Of a DNA stretch of 64,000 bases, positions 35,597 to 44,826 are shown one piece after another. A program made the position numbers and the translations under genes. Numbering within the stretch: position 1 is the stretch's first letter; every line of letters begins with the position of its first letter. The notes under the pieces are model-generated. The model did no database searches and was not told the DNA's origin. It saw only the letters and a program-made list of their open reading frames with translations. This stretch comes from CAYVUB01 sp964454675 (lineage in GTDB: Bacteria > Bacteroidota > Bacteroidia > Flavobacteriales > Flavobacteriaceae): contig CAYVUB010000010.1 of assembly GCA_964454675.1 (NCBI GenBank), positions 16,805 to 80,804 of the forward strand, in the 5' to 3' direction.

Positions 35597-36217
35597 TTAA
35601 AAAATATCCAAACTGCCTTTTCCTTCCCTTATAACAACAGGCTCACCTTCCGACAGGTCAATAACCGTTGACGGCATATTATCGCCATAACCGCCATCGA
35701 TAACAACATCCACAAGATTATTCCATTTTTCATGAATCAATTCGGGGTCGGTGGTATATTCAATAATCTCGTCCTCATCGTGTATAGACGTCGAAATAAT
35801 GGGTCTTCCCAATTGTTTCACCAGTTCTAAGGCAATATTATTGCCCGGCACACGAATTCCGACGGTTTTCTTCTTTTTAAACGGATGCGGCAAGGTTTTG
35901 GCACCTGGCAAAATAAATGTATAAGCTCCCGGCAATGCGCGCTTTAAAATTTTGAATATAGTGGTATCTATTTGTTTGACATAATCGCTCAAGTTGCTCA
36001 AATCGTGGCACACAAACGAAAAATTCGCCTTTTCAAGTTTGATGCCTTTTATCTGCGCCACACGCTCCAACGCTCTAATATTGTTAATATCACAACCCAA
36101 ACCATACACTGTATCTGTTGGATAGATAATGATACCGCCTTTTTTCAGGACATCTACCACTTTTTTGATTTCCTTGGCGTTTGGGTTTTCTTCGTAAATT
36201 CTAATTAATTCTGCCAT
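35597..36217 (-). CDS. Threonylcarbamoyl-AMP synthase (Sua5/YciO/YrdC family)
   Basis: A 206-aa protein counting from MAELIRIYEE; another ATG two codons earlier is possible. GGIIIYPTDTVYGLGCDI near 29, the KANFSFVCHDLSNLS segment, LPGAYTFILPG near 93, VGIRVPGN and PIISTSIH are all YrdC landmarks. Such enzymes make threonylcarbamoyl-adenylate for t6A37 in tRNAs. The protein looks more like the YciO branch (the KR..SxN tetrad is imperfect: Ser-Ile in place of SAN), so activity in t6A synthesis is uncertain. Lies 26 bp upstream of... and on the same strand as the UvrD gene stop. Confidence 0.75.
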   Translation of the reverse strand: MAELIRIYEENPNAKEIKKVVDVLKKGGIIIYPTDTVYGLGCDINNIRALERVAQIKGIKLEKANFSFVCHDLSNLSDYVKQIDTTIFKILKRALPGAYTFILPGAKTLPHPFKKKKTVGIRVPGNNIALELVKQLGRPIISTSIHDEDEIIEYTTDPELIHEKWNNLVDVVIDGGYGDNMPSTVIDLSEGEPVVIREGKGSLDIF

Positions 36218-36242
36218 AATCATACGTTTGTAACATTCACTT

Positions 36243-38564
36243 TTATCCTATAACATCGAGTTTTGCAAAGCGAAGCAGTAATTTTTTTGTCCCGCCGTGT
36301 TGAAATTGGATTTCGGCTTTAATATCTGCACCAACGCCTTCAATCTGTAACACCTTACCTTTTCCAAAACGTGCATGCTCAACAATATTGCCTACGGTGA
36401 GCTTGCTGTCAAATAAATTGGTTTCTGAAGCTGTACCGGATATTTTTTGAATAGGTTTTAATTTTGCCGGCGAGATGTATTTTTGAGATGCTTCCGTTTT
36501 TTTTGCTATTGGCTTTTTAAAGCGTATTTGATTCTGTTCAGGGTAATCATCACCAAAAATATCTGCCGACAGCATCGGGTTTTGTCTGCGGTCATCAACA
36601 GGTGTTAAAATTTCGAGATAGTTTTCATCTATTTCGCTCAAAAAACGGCTTGGCTCGGCATCTACCGGTTTTCCCCAGCGATACCGTGACAAGGTATAAG
36701 TCAAATACGCTTGTTTTTCGGCTCGGGTTAACGCCACATAAAACAAACGGCGTTCTTCTTCAAGTTCGCTGCGTGTGTTCATACTCATCGCACTCGGGAA
36801 TAAATCTTCTTCCATCCCAACAATATAAACGTAAGGAAATTCCAAGCCTTTTGCCAGATGAATGGTCATCAAAGCCACGTGGTCACTATCTCCTTTATCG
36901 GCATCCAAATCGGTTGCCAATGCTACATCTTCCAAAAATTCGGAAATAGAACCCGTAGCATCAGCTATTTCTTCCTGTCCGTCCACAAAGTCTTTGATTC
37001 CGTTTAAAAGCTCTTCAATGTTTTCCATTTTTGAAATGCCTTCGACCGTACCGTCATTTTTGTATTCACGAATAAGTCCGCTCGCTTTTGCTACGTGGTC
37101 TGATAAATCAAAGGCATTTGCCGTTTGGCTCATCACCTGAAAACTTTCAATCATCGTCACAAAATCCTGAAGCTTCTGCTTGGTTCCCGCATTGATATTC
37201 AAGTTGGTTTTATCAATGTGTTTCATCACATCAAAAATGGAACGTTTGTAACCGTTAGCGGCAACCACGAGCTTATCTATGGTTGTCTGCCCTATTCCAC
37301 GTGCAGGAAAATTAATCACACGAATCAACGCTTCTTCATCGGCAGGATTGATAATTAATCGTAAATACGACAATATATCTTTGATTTCCTTACGCTGATA
37401 AAATGACAATCCGCCATAAATTCTATACGGAATATTGCGTTTGCGAAGCGCGTCTTCAATAGCACGCGATTGGGCATTGGTACGGTACAAAACGGCAAAA
37501 TCACTGTTTTTAAGCTGATGTTGCATTTTGTTCTCAAAAACAGAACTTGCCACAAAACGCCCTTCATCACCATCGGTCAGCAAACGGTTTACTTTTATTT
37601 TTGCGCCTTCTTCATTGGCAGTCCAAACGACTTTATCGAGTTTGGTTTGGTTTTTATCAATAATGGAATTGGCAGCGTTGACAATATTTTTTGTTGAACG
37701 GTAATTTTGTTCCAATCTAAAAACTTTAACATCATCATAATCACGCTGAAAATTGAGAATATTATTGATGTTTGCGCCACGAAACGCATAAATACTTTGT
37801 GCATCATCGCCAACCACACATATATTTTGAAAACGGTCGGACAAGGCACGTACTATCAAATACTGGCTGTGGTTGGTATCCTGGTACTCATCGACCAGAA
37901 TATACTTAAAACGGTTTTGGTATTTTGCCAATACATCCGGAAAACGTGTAAGCAACTCATTGGTTTTCAATAACAAATCATCAAAATCCATTGCACCTGC
38001 CTTGAAACATCTATCGACATAATTCTTATAAATTTCACCTACTTTCGGGCGTTTTGCCATGGTATCGGCTTCTATCAATTCGGGATTTTGAAAATAGGCT
38101 TTAACAGTAATCAGGCTGTTTTTGTATGATGATATTCTGGAATAAATCTGCTTGTACTTGTAAATGTCTTTATCCAGCTCCATTTCTTTGATAATGGACG
38201 AAATCAACCGCTGCGAATCCTGTGTGTCGTATATGGTAAAATTACTCGGGTAGCCCAATTTATCGGCTTCTACACGCAGTATTTTAGCAAACACCGAGTG
38301 GAATGTTCCCATCCAAAGATTTTTGGCTTCGCTTGTACCTACAATGGTCGCAATACGATGCTTCATTTCTTTGGCTGCTTTATTGGTAAAGGTTAATGAC
38401 AAAATATTAAACGGGTCAACGCCTTGACTCATCATATAAGCAATACGATAGGTCAACACACGTGTTTTGCCCGAACCTGCACCTGCTATTACTATCATCG
38501 GGCCGTCCATTTGCAGGGTTGGTGCTAATTGCGCGTCATTTAACTGGCTTAAATACTTCTCCAA
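36243..38564 (-). CDS. UvrD/PcrA-type ATP-dependent DNA helicase
   Basis: A 773-aa superfamily I 3'-5' helicase. Walker A is AGAGSGKTRVLTYRIA near 27, motif Ib ILSLTFTNKAAKEM, motif II ILVDEYQDTNHSQY near 220, motif III VVGDDAQSIYAFRGA, motif IV NYRSTKNIV, and motif VI YVALTRAEKQAYLT near 600. The C-terminal tail carries the PcrA-type VGNIVEHARFGKGKVLQIEG Tudor-like RNA-polymerase-interaction domain. Role: nucleotide excision and mismatch repair and removal of stalled proteins from DNA. Full length. Confidence 0.95.
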   Translation of the reverse strand: MEKYLSQLNDAQLAPTLQMDGPMIVIAGAGSGKTRVLTYRIAYMMSQGVDPFNILSLTFTNKAAKEMKHRIATIVGTSEAKNLWMGTFHSVFAKILRVEADKLGYPSNFTIYDTQDSQRLISSIIKEMELDKDIYKYKQIYSRISSYKNSLITVKAYFQNPELIEADTMAKRPKVGEIYKNYVDRCFKAGAMDFDDLLLKTNELLTRFPDVLAKYQNRFKYILVDEYQDTNHSQYLIVRALSDRFQNICVVGDDAQSIYAFRGANINNILNFQRDYDDVKVFRLEQNYRSTKNIVNAANSIIDKNQTKLDKVVWTANEEGAKIKVNRLLTDGDEGRFVASSVFENKMQHQLKNSDFAVLYRTNAQSRAIEDALRKRNIPYRIYGGLSFYQRKEIKDILSYLRLIINPADEEALIRVINFPARGIGQTTIDKLVVAANGYKRSIFDVMKHIDKTNLNINAGTKQKLQDFVTMIESFQVMSQTANAFDLSDHVAKASGLIREYKNDGTVEGISKMENIEELLNGIKDFVDGQEEIADATGSISEFLEDVALATDLDADKGDSDHVALMTIHLAKGLEFPYVYIVGMEEDLFPSAMSMNTRSELEEERRLFYVALTRAEKQAYLTYTLSRYRWGKPVDAEPSRFLSEIDENYLEILTPVDDRRQNPMLSADIFGDDYPEQNQIRFKKPIAKKTEASQKYISPAKLKPIQKISGTASETNLFDSKLTVGNIVEHARFGKGKVLQIEGVGADIKAEIQFQHGGTKKLLLRFAKLDVIG

Positions 38565-38806
38565 AACTCAATCAATTTTTAAAGTTGTGAATTTAACCAT
38601 TGCTATACTTTTTACAGGCAATTTTTGTGAATAATTATAAACAATCAGAAAATTTTAAATTTCTTTTTTAATGAACAAAACTCATTCAATATTTTTTAAA
38701 ATCTTCTTAGCAACCAATCAGAAAAATAATCTCTTTGCCATAAGCTAAAAAGATACAATTTTTATAACTACATATTTTTAAATACTTTTACAAAAAACAA
38801 GTCTTT

Positions 38807-40366
38807 ATGGATGGATTCATACATTTTATAGGAAACATCACTTGGTGGATGTGGATTTTAATTGTTCTTGCCCTGATTGCTATAAGAGATATTTTTATAC
38901 AACGGGCGCATACAATAAGCCATAATTTTCCTGTCATCGGACATTTGAGATATATAATTGAAAGGATTGGTCCCGAATTAAGGCAATACCTTGTCGCAAA
39001 CAACAGAGAAGAACTGCCGTTTAACCGTATTGAACGCAGCTGGATTTACGCTTCGGCAAAACGTGAGAACAACTATGAAGGTTTTGGTAGTGATAGTGAT
39101 TTTCATGCACCTCAGCATATTTTTATCAATAATGCAATGATAGGGTTTGAAATCAAAGAAGATCATCCTAATTACACTGACACTAATTTTTTACCCTGTG
39201 CCAAAGTTATGGGACTGTACAACAACCGTAAAAGACCATTTCGTCCGGCATCTGTCATCAATGTATCTGCCATGAGTTTTGGTTCTCTTTCTGCCAAAGC
39301 CATAGAATCATTAAACAAAGGCGCACAACTTTCCGGCGCGTACCATAATACCGGCGAAGGTGGTTTATCGTCTTATCACAGCAATGGCGGTGATGTCGTT
39401 TTTCAATTTGGAACAGCCTATTTTGGTGTACGGGATGAATCAGGCCGTTTTTCAATAGAAAAATTAGTAGCGCTGGTCAATGAAAACCCTTTTGTAAGAG
39501 CTATTGAAATCAAACTGTCACAAGGCGCAAAACCCGGCAAAGGCGGTGTGCTTCCTGCTGCTAAAATCACAAAAGAAATATCGGGAATAAGACATATTCC
39601 TTTAGGAAAAGATGTCATCTCACCACCTACACATACTGCTTTCAGAAATGTGCCCGAGCTAATGCAGCTAATAGAAGAAATAGCCGAAAAAACAGGCTTA
39701 CCCGTAGGTGTTAAAGCCGCTATTGGCAAATTGGAACAATGGGAAGAATTAGCAGACCTGATGCTCTCAACTGGCAAAGGACCGGACTTTATTACTGTAG
39801 ATGGCGGCGAAGGCGGCACAGGTGCTGCTCCGCCAAGTTTTGCCGACCATGTATCATTACCTTTTACCTACGGATTTAGTGATTTATACAAAGTATTTCA
39901 AAAGCGAAGGCTCACAGAGCGTATTGTATTTGTCGCAAGCGGAAAATTAGGCCTACCGGGAAAAGCGGTTATGGCATTTGCTATGGGTGCCGATTGTATT
40001 AATGTTGCCAGAGAAGCCATGCTAAGCATTGGATGCATTCAAGCTCAGCAATGCCACACCAACAAATGTCCCAGCGGTATTGCAACCCAAAGCAAATGGC
40101 TGCAAAGCGGCATTAATATCCCTTTAAAATCGGAACGTTTATCTCAATATTTTAAAACCTTTAGAAAAGAATTGCTGGAATTAACACATGCTGCAGGTTA
40201 TGAGCATCCTTGCGAATTTAAAATGACAGATGTGGATGTGAATGTTGATGATTCTTATTTATCAAAAGAATTAGACAAAACATTCCTTTATCAAAAAACA
40301 CCTGTTGCGTTTGAAAGCATGCAGCACTTAAAAGATTGTGCGTATCTGGGCAGCAAAACAACATAA
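38807..40366 (+). CDS. FMN-binding glutamate synthase-like protein
   Basis: A 519-aa protein with an N-terminal membrane helix (about 8-27, ITWWMWILIVLALIAIRD) and a glutamate-synthase central/FMN barrel: NVSAMSFGSLSAKAIESLN near 150, NTGEGGLSSYH near 183, IEIKLSQGAKPGKGGVLPA near 230, VDGGEGGTGAAPPSFADH near 330, and Cys residues QCHTNKCPSG near 412 that could hold an Fe-S cluster. It lacks the glutaminase domain, so ammonia transfer is not assured; the actual reaction of this GltB2-like family is unknown. Confidence 0.8.
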   Translation: MDGFIHFIGNITWWMWILIVLALIAIRDIFIQRAHTISHNFPVIGHLRYIIERIGPELRQYLVANNREELPFNRIERSWIYASAKRENNYEGFGSDSDFHAPQHIFINNAMIGFEIKEDHPNYTDTNFLPCAKVMGLYNNRKRPFRPASVINVSAMSFGSLSAKAIESLNKGAQLSGAYHNTGEGGLSSYHSNGGDVVFQFGTAYFGVRDESGRFSIEKLVALVNENPFVRAIEIKLSQGAKPGKGGVLPAAKITKEISGIRHIPLGKDVISPPTHTAFRNVPELMQLIEEIAEKTGLPVGVKAAIGKLEQWEELADLMLSTGKGPDFITVDGGEGGTGAAPPSFADHVSLPFTYGFSDLYKVFQKRRLTERIVFVASGKLGLPGKAVMAFAMGADCINVAREAMLSIGCIQAQQCHTNKCPSGIATQSKWLQSGINIPLKSERLSQYFKTFRKELLELTHAAGYEHPCEFKMTDVDVNVDDSYLSKELDKTFLYQKTPVAFESMQHLKDCAYLGSKTT

Positions 40367-40430
40367 ACCAACCACCCCGTTTGCCTGGTTTAAAAAAGAA
40401 ACTTAAGTTTGAAGCCAAATATATAAAACT

Positions 40431-40952
40431 ATGAACCCTGAAAAAATTATCGATTTATTGTTATATGCAGTTCCCGCATTAATTACAGGATTAATTGCCT
40501 ACTATTTTTTTAAAGAACATACCAAAAATGAAGATGGCCGCCGCCGTTTTTTACTGAAAAAAGATTTGCAGGTAAATGCTATGCCGCTCCGCTTGCAAGC
40601 CTACGAGCGCATGGCCATTTTTTTAGAGCGCATCACACCTTCAAAATTACTAATTCGTGTAGTTCCAAATTCTTCAAATAAAGAAGATTACGAATCCTTA
40701 CTTATAGCAAACATTGAACAAGAATTTGAACACAATTTATCACAGCAGATATATATAAGCAACGAGTGCTGGAATGTTATAACTGCCGCAAAAAATGCCA
40801 CCATTCAACTTATACGCAAAGCCGGTATGCTTGAAAAAACCGATACTGCCAATAAGCTTCGCGAAGTAGTCCTTACCGAGATGATGGAAAAACGCGCCCC
40901 AAGTGATGTTGCACTGTCCTATATAAAGCAAGAAGTAAGTGAGATGTGGTAA
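40431..40952 (+). CDS. Uncharacterised membrane-anchored protein
   Basis: A 173-aa protein with one N-terminal membrane helix (about 5-27, IIDLLLYAVPALITGLIAYYFF), then a cytoplasmic helical domain. Landmarks are MPLRLQAYERMAIFLERITPSKLLIRV near 52 (key LRLQAYERMAIFLERI), EQEFEHNLSQQIYISNECW and KRAPSDVALSYIKQEVSEMW. The pattern is conserved in Bacteroidota as a hypothetical family; no function is known. It sits between the glutamate-synthase-like gene and recG. Confidence 0.7.
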   Translation: MNPEKIIDLLLYAVPALITGLIAYYFFKEHTKNEDGRRRFLLKKDLQVNAMPLRLQAYERMAIFLERITPSKLLIRVVPNSSNKEDYESLLIANIEQEFEHNLSQQIYISNECWNVITAAKNATIQLIRKAGMLEKTDTANKLREVVLTEMMEKRAPSDVALSYIKQEVSEMW

Positions 40953-41024
40953 GGCTATTTACTTTTAAGCAGAATATATGCAGTATTGCCACTTATAGTC
41001 ATTTCATGCTTTAGCCGAAATACT

Positions 41025-41032
41025 TACATTTG
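41025..41032 (+). promoter_or_regulatory. -7 promoter box for recG
   Basis: TACATTTG is an exact match, ending 5 nt before the ATG at 41038. The GTG at 41032 overlaps the box, so it is not a credible start. Suggests a leaderless recG mRNA. Confidence 0.45.
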
Positions 41033-41037
41033 TGACA

Positions 41038-43140
41038 ATGAACACCAATCTTCAAACTCCGATAGATTACCTAAAAGGCGTTGGTCCTAACCGGGCAGAT
41101 TTGCTCCGAAGCGAACTGGGTATTCACACCTATCAGGATTTGATGAATTTGTTTCCCAATCGCTATATTGACCGCACCCAATATTACAAAATAACTGAAT
41201 TACAGCGCAATAACGCCGATGTACAGCTTATAGGAATTATTGTTGATTTGAAAGAAATCGGCGAAAACCGCAACAAACGTTTGGTCGCAACCTTCAAAGA
41301 TGAAACCGGCGCGATGGAATTGGTTTGGTTCAGAGGTCATAAATGGATTAGGGAAAACATTAAACTCCATAAAACCTACGTGATTTTTGGCAGAACCAAC
41401 TGGTTTAACGGCAAATACAATATGCCGCATCCCGAAATGGAATTGCTTGAAGACCACGAGAAAAACCTGCGTTCTGCAATGCAGCCGGTATATCCGTCAA
41501 CAGAAAAGCTGAGCAATAAAGGTATTACCAACCGTGTGATGAGCAAAATTATCCAACAGCTATTTATTGAAACCAACGGGCGTTTTGAAGAAACCTTATC
41601 GCCAAATTTACTCTCAGAACTCAAACTTGTTTCCAAAAGTGAGGCGCTTTTAAATGTACATTTTCCCAAAAGTCAAGAGTTGCTGGCACAGGCACAATTC
41701 CGATTAAAATTTGAAGAATTATTTTACATTCAATTGCAATTAATCATCAAAAACCTGATTCAAAAATCAAAAATAAAAGGCTTCACTTTTGAACACGTAG
41801 GCGACTATTTCAACACCTTTTTTAAAGCGCATTTACCGTTTGAATTGACCAATGCACAGAAACGTGTTTTGAAAGAAATCAGAGCCGATTTGGGTAGCAA
41901 TGCGCAAATGAACCGTTTGTTGCAAGGCGATGTCGGTTCCGGGAAGACCATTGTAGCGTTTATGTCAATGTTAATGGCACTTGACAACGGTTTTCAAGCC
42001 TGTTTAATGGCTCCGACTGAAATTTTGTCAGTCCAGCACTATAATGGTTTACATGAGCTATGCAATAAATTGAATATCAGTATAAAATTGCTCACAGGTT
42101 CAACCAATACTTTAGAAAGAAGAAACATTCACGAATCGCTTGAAAATGGCACATTAAACATCCTGATTGGCACTCACGCGCTACTCGAAGAAAAGGTGCA
42201 ATTCAAAAATTTAGGGCTTGCGATTATCGATGAACAACATCGTTTTGGCGTCGCGCAAAGAAGTAAATTATGGCAGAAAAATTCCTCGCCTCCACACGTT
42301 TTAATAATGACCGCCACACCTATTCCGCGTACCTTGGCAATGTCGGTTTATGGCGATTTGGATATCTCGGTTATTGACGAATTGCCACCCGGAAGACAGG
42401 CCATCAAAACGGTGCATCGCTATGACAAAAACCGTTTGAAAGTTTTTGGGTTCATACGTGATGAAATTGCCAAAGGCCGGCAAGTCTATATCGTCTATCC
42501 GCTGATTCAGGAAAGCGAAACGATGGATTACAAAGATTTGATGGATGGCTACGAAAGTATTTCGAGAGAGTTTCCTATGCCTCAGTATCAGATTTCGATA
42601 GTTCACGGCAAAATGAAAGCCACAGATAAAGATTACGAAATGCAACGCTTCGTGAAAGGCGAAACGCAGATTATGGTAGCAACCACCGTGATTGAAGTGG
42701 GCGTTAACGTGCCAAACGCCTCTGTAATGGTCATTGAAAGTGCCGAACGCTTTGGTTTGTCACAGTTGCACCAATTGCGTGGTCGTGTGGGTCGTGGTGC
42801 TGAGCAGAGTTATTGCATTTTGATGACGGGACACAAACTGAGTGAAGACAGCAAAACCCGATTGCAAACAATGGTGCAAACCAATGACGGCTTTGAAATT
42901 GCCGAAGTGGATTTGCGACTGCGCGGTCCCGGCGATTTGATGGGCACACAGCAAAGTGGTGTTTTGAACCTCAAAATTGCCGATGTCATTAAGGATAAAG
43001 ACATTTTACAGCACGCGCGCTACTACGCCAAAGCCATTTTGCAAAAAGACCCGCAGCTCATACTACCCGAGCATAAAACCTTGTTACATACCTATAACCA
43101 AATGGCGAAGTATAAGAATATTTGGAATTATATTTCGTAG
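41038..43140 (+). CDS. recG: ATP-dependent DNA helicase RecG
   Basis: A 700-aa fork-reversal helicase. The N-terminal wedge/OB domain spans about 1-250 (PIDYLKGVGPNRADLLRSELG; YSTEK region). Walker A is LLQGDVGSGKTIVAFM near 295, motif II IIDEQHRFGVAQR near 397, TATPIPRTLAM near 420, and motif VI HQLRGRVGRGAEQSYC near 580. The C-terminal TRG motif region follows. RecG remodels stalled forks and R-loops. Start taken at ATG 41038 because the promoter box covers the GTG 6 bp upstream. Confidence 0.95.
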   Translation: MNTNLQTPIDYLKGVGPNRADLLRSELGIHTYQDLMNLFPNRYIDRTQYYKITELQRNNADVQLIGIIVDLKEIGENRNKRLVATFKDETGAMELVWFRGHKWIRENIKLHKTYVIFGRTNWFNGKYNMPHPEMELLEDHEKNLRSAMQPVYPSTEKLSNKGITNRVMSKIIQQLFIETNGRFEETLSPNLLSELKLVSKSEALLNVHFPKSQELLAQAQFRLKFEELFYIQLQLIIKNLIQKSKIKGFTFEHVGDYFNTFFKAHLPFELTNAQKRVLKEIRADLGSNAQMNRLLQGDVGSGKTIVAFMSMLMALDNGFQACLMAPTEILSVQHYNGLHELCNKLNISIKLLTGSTNTLERRNIHESLENGTLNILIGTHALLEEKVQFKNLGLAIIDEQHRFGVAQRSKLWQKNSSPPHVLIMTATPIPRTLAMSVYGDLDISVIDELPPGRQAIKTVHRYDKNRLKVFGFIRDEIAKGRQVYIVYPLIQESETMDYKDLMDGYESISREFPMPQYQISIVHGKMKATDKDYEMQRFVKGETQIMVATTVIEVGVNVPNASVMVIESAERFGLSQLHQLRGRVGRGAEQSYCILMTGHKLSEDSKTRLQTMVQTNDGFEIAEVDLRLRGPGDLMGTQQSGVLNLKIADVIKDKDILQHARYYAKAILQKDPQLILPEHKTLLHTYNQMAKYKNIWNYIS

Positions 43141-43161
43141 ATTGTATTAAACTATTTTTTC

Positions 43162-43227
43162 TCGCAAAGTCACAAAGACGCAAAGATTAAATCTTGTTAG
43201 CACTTCTCTATAGCTTTGCGACTTTGC
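43162..43227. repeat. GCAAAG-rich imperfect inverted repeat, likely dispersed element
   Basis: Left arm GCAAAGTCACAAAG (43164-43177), followed by another GCAAAG-type unit (ACGCAAAG), and right arm CTTTGCGACTTTGC (43214-43227), which is its reverse complement apart from one base. It fills the gap between recG and the convergent TlpA gene. The CGCAAAG unit recurs in tandem, a pattern I associate with dispersed non-coding repeats of Bacteroidota genomes. Confidence 0.55.
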
Positions 43228-43253
43228 TCCCGACGCTTCGGCTTTGTGTGCAT

Positions 43254-44501
43254 CTACTCCCTCACCAACTCCCTAACAAACTCTTCAAACTCTTTCTTAA
43301 AAGCCACGTATTTTTCGCCTGTTGCCGGACCGTTAAAACCTGTGTGTATTTTTCTAACCTTACCGGTTTTATCAATAAAAATAGTTGTAGGATATGATTT
43401 GATACCATCAAGCATCGGCAGTTTTTCCTGTGCTTTTGCTCTGTCAGAACCTCCGTATTGTGCCAACAAAACAGGATAATCGATACCTACTTGTGTTTGC
43501 AATCTTTTAATATTTCTAAACGCCGCTTCTTCGGTTTTGGCATATTCAAATGCCAATGCTACAAATGCAACATCTTTATCTTTATTATTAGCAATATATT
43601 CTGAAAAATAACGGCTTTCATCCAAGCAGTTAGGACACCACGAACCCAAAATCTGCACAATAACAACTTTGCTTTTAAACTGCTTATCAGACAATGAAAC
43701 CAACTTACCATTAGCATCAGGAAAGCTAAAATCAATACTGTCATAACCGTCTTTAAGCCGTGTGAGTGTGGTTTCGTCAGCAAGTTCAAAGTTATCGTTG
43801 CGTTTTGCGGTAAATATTGTTTTGTAATGATTACCCGAATAAAACATACCATTCATAACACTATCTTTTACTGTTGCCGTAAACAAAAATGCAAACGAAC
43901 CATCAAACGCCGATAATTTCATCGTATCGCCATCCATCACGCCTTCCAAATAGCGATAATCGCCGGTTTCGGTTCTAAATGTTCCCGTAACCTTGCTACC
44001 TTCTTGCTTGAAAATACCCTTTGCAAGATACGTATCATCACCCGTACCAAAAACGGTTTCCCAATTACCCGTAACATTTTGTTGTGATGCTTGTACAGCT
44101 TCAAAACGGGTTTTGTTATTGAAAACCGCTTTAAACGGGACAATTCTATTAACTTCGGACTTTATAAAACTGCCTTGAATCATGCTGTCATTGACAAAAA
44201 CAGCCTTAATTTCACTTTCATAAACAGGAAATCTGATAAAAATACTATCCTGTACATAGCTCACATCGTCAACGGGTATAACCTCATCGGCATTAAAAAA
44301 TTTAATTTGCGTATTGTCTGATACCTGAGTTCCCAAAACTTCGAGCCTGTTGGCAGAAATAACTTCAAAAACAAACGGCAGTTCTATATTTTCGGCAAGT
44401 TCCAGATGTCCTCGCCAAAAACCTTGCTGCAACAGTTTTGGCTGGTCTTTACTGCATGAAAAGCATAGAATTATAATGAGAAAAGCAATGATTTTTTTCA
44501 T
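43254..44501 (-). CDS. TlpA-type thiol:disulfide lipoprotein
   Basis: A 415-aa lipoprotein (LCFSCSKD, Cys16). The N-terminal ~240 residues are a beta-rich domain of unknown role seen in Bacteroidota TlpA proteins (GFWRGHLEL; NVTGNWETVFG). The C-terminal thioredoxin fold has the redox motif GSWCPNCLDE near 297, with the cis-Pro in SYPTTIFIDKTGKV near 375. The fold is catalytically intact. Probable role: reducing or isomerising disulfides, or cytochrome maturation, in the periplasm. Confidence 0.85.
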   Translation of the reverse strand: MKKIIAFLIIILCFSCSKDQPKLLQQGFWRGHLELAENIELPFVFEVISANRLEVLGTQVSDNTQIKFFNADEVIPVDDVSYVQDSIFIRFPVYESEIKAVFVNDSMIQGSFIKSEVNRIVPFKAVFNNKTRFEAVQASQQNVTGNWETVFGTGDDTYLAKGIFKQEGSKVTGTFRTETGDYRYLEGVMDGDTMKLSAFDGSFAFLFTATVKDSVMNGMFYSGNHYKTIFTAKRNDNFELADETTLTRLKDGYDSIDFSFPDANGKLVSLSDKQFKSKVVIVQILGSWCPNCLDESRYFSEYIANNKDKDVAFVALAFEYAKTEEAAFRNIKRLQTQVGIDYPVLLAQYGGSDRAKAQEKLPMLDGIKSYPTTIFIDKTGKVRKIHTGFNGPATGEKYVAFKKEFEEFVRELVRE

Positions 44502-44826
44502 CTGAATTATGATTGCGATAAGTAATGTCTAAATAACGTCAAAATTGTTGAAAATAAAAGCAAAAATCACGAGATATTAGTGAAGTGATTTAAACTTTTT
44601 CCTCATTTAATACAAGGCTTTATCAGTAATTAATATTAAAAGCTTCTATACTAATGTAGAAAAACCAGGAAGCCGGCTTGTAAAAACTAATAATATTTAG
44701 TTATCTTCGTGTTTGCTTTTTTGCGCTTTGCGTTCAAAAACACACAAAATTATAATAACGAATACTAATTTGAATTTCAAAAAACACATTTTACCAATTA
44801 ATTATTAACACCTTACAATTTTATAA
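44502..44826. other. 325-bp intergenic stretch
   Basis: An A/T-rich divergent region between the TlpA gene and the T9SS protease gene. I see no ORF or strong hairpin. TATCTTCG about 110 bp before the protease ATG is one base off the -7 consensus, and GATTTTTG on the minus strand is one base off for the TlpA gene. Confidence 0.4.
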
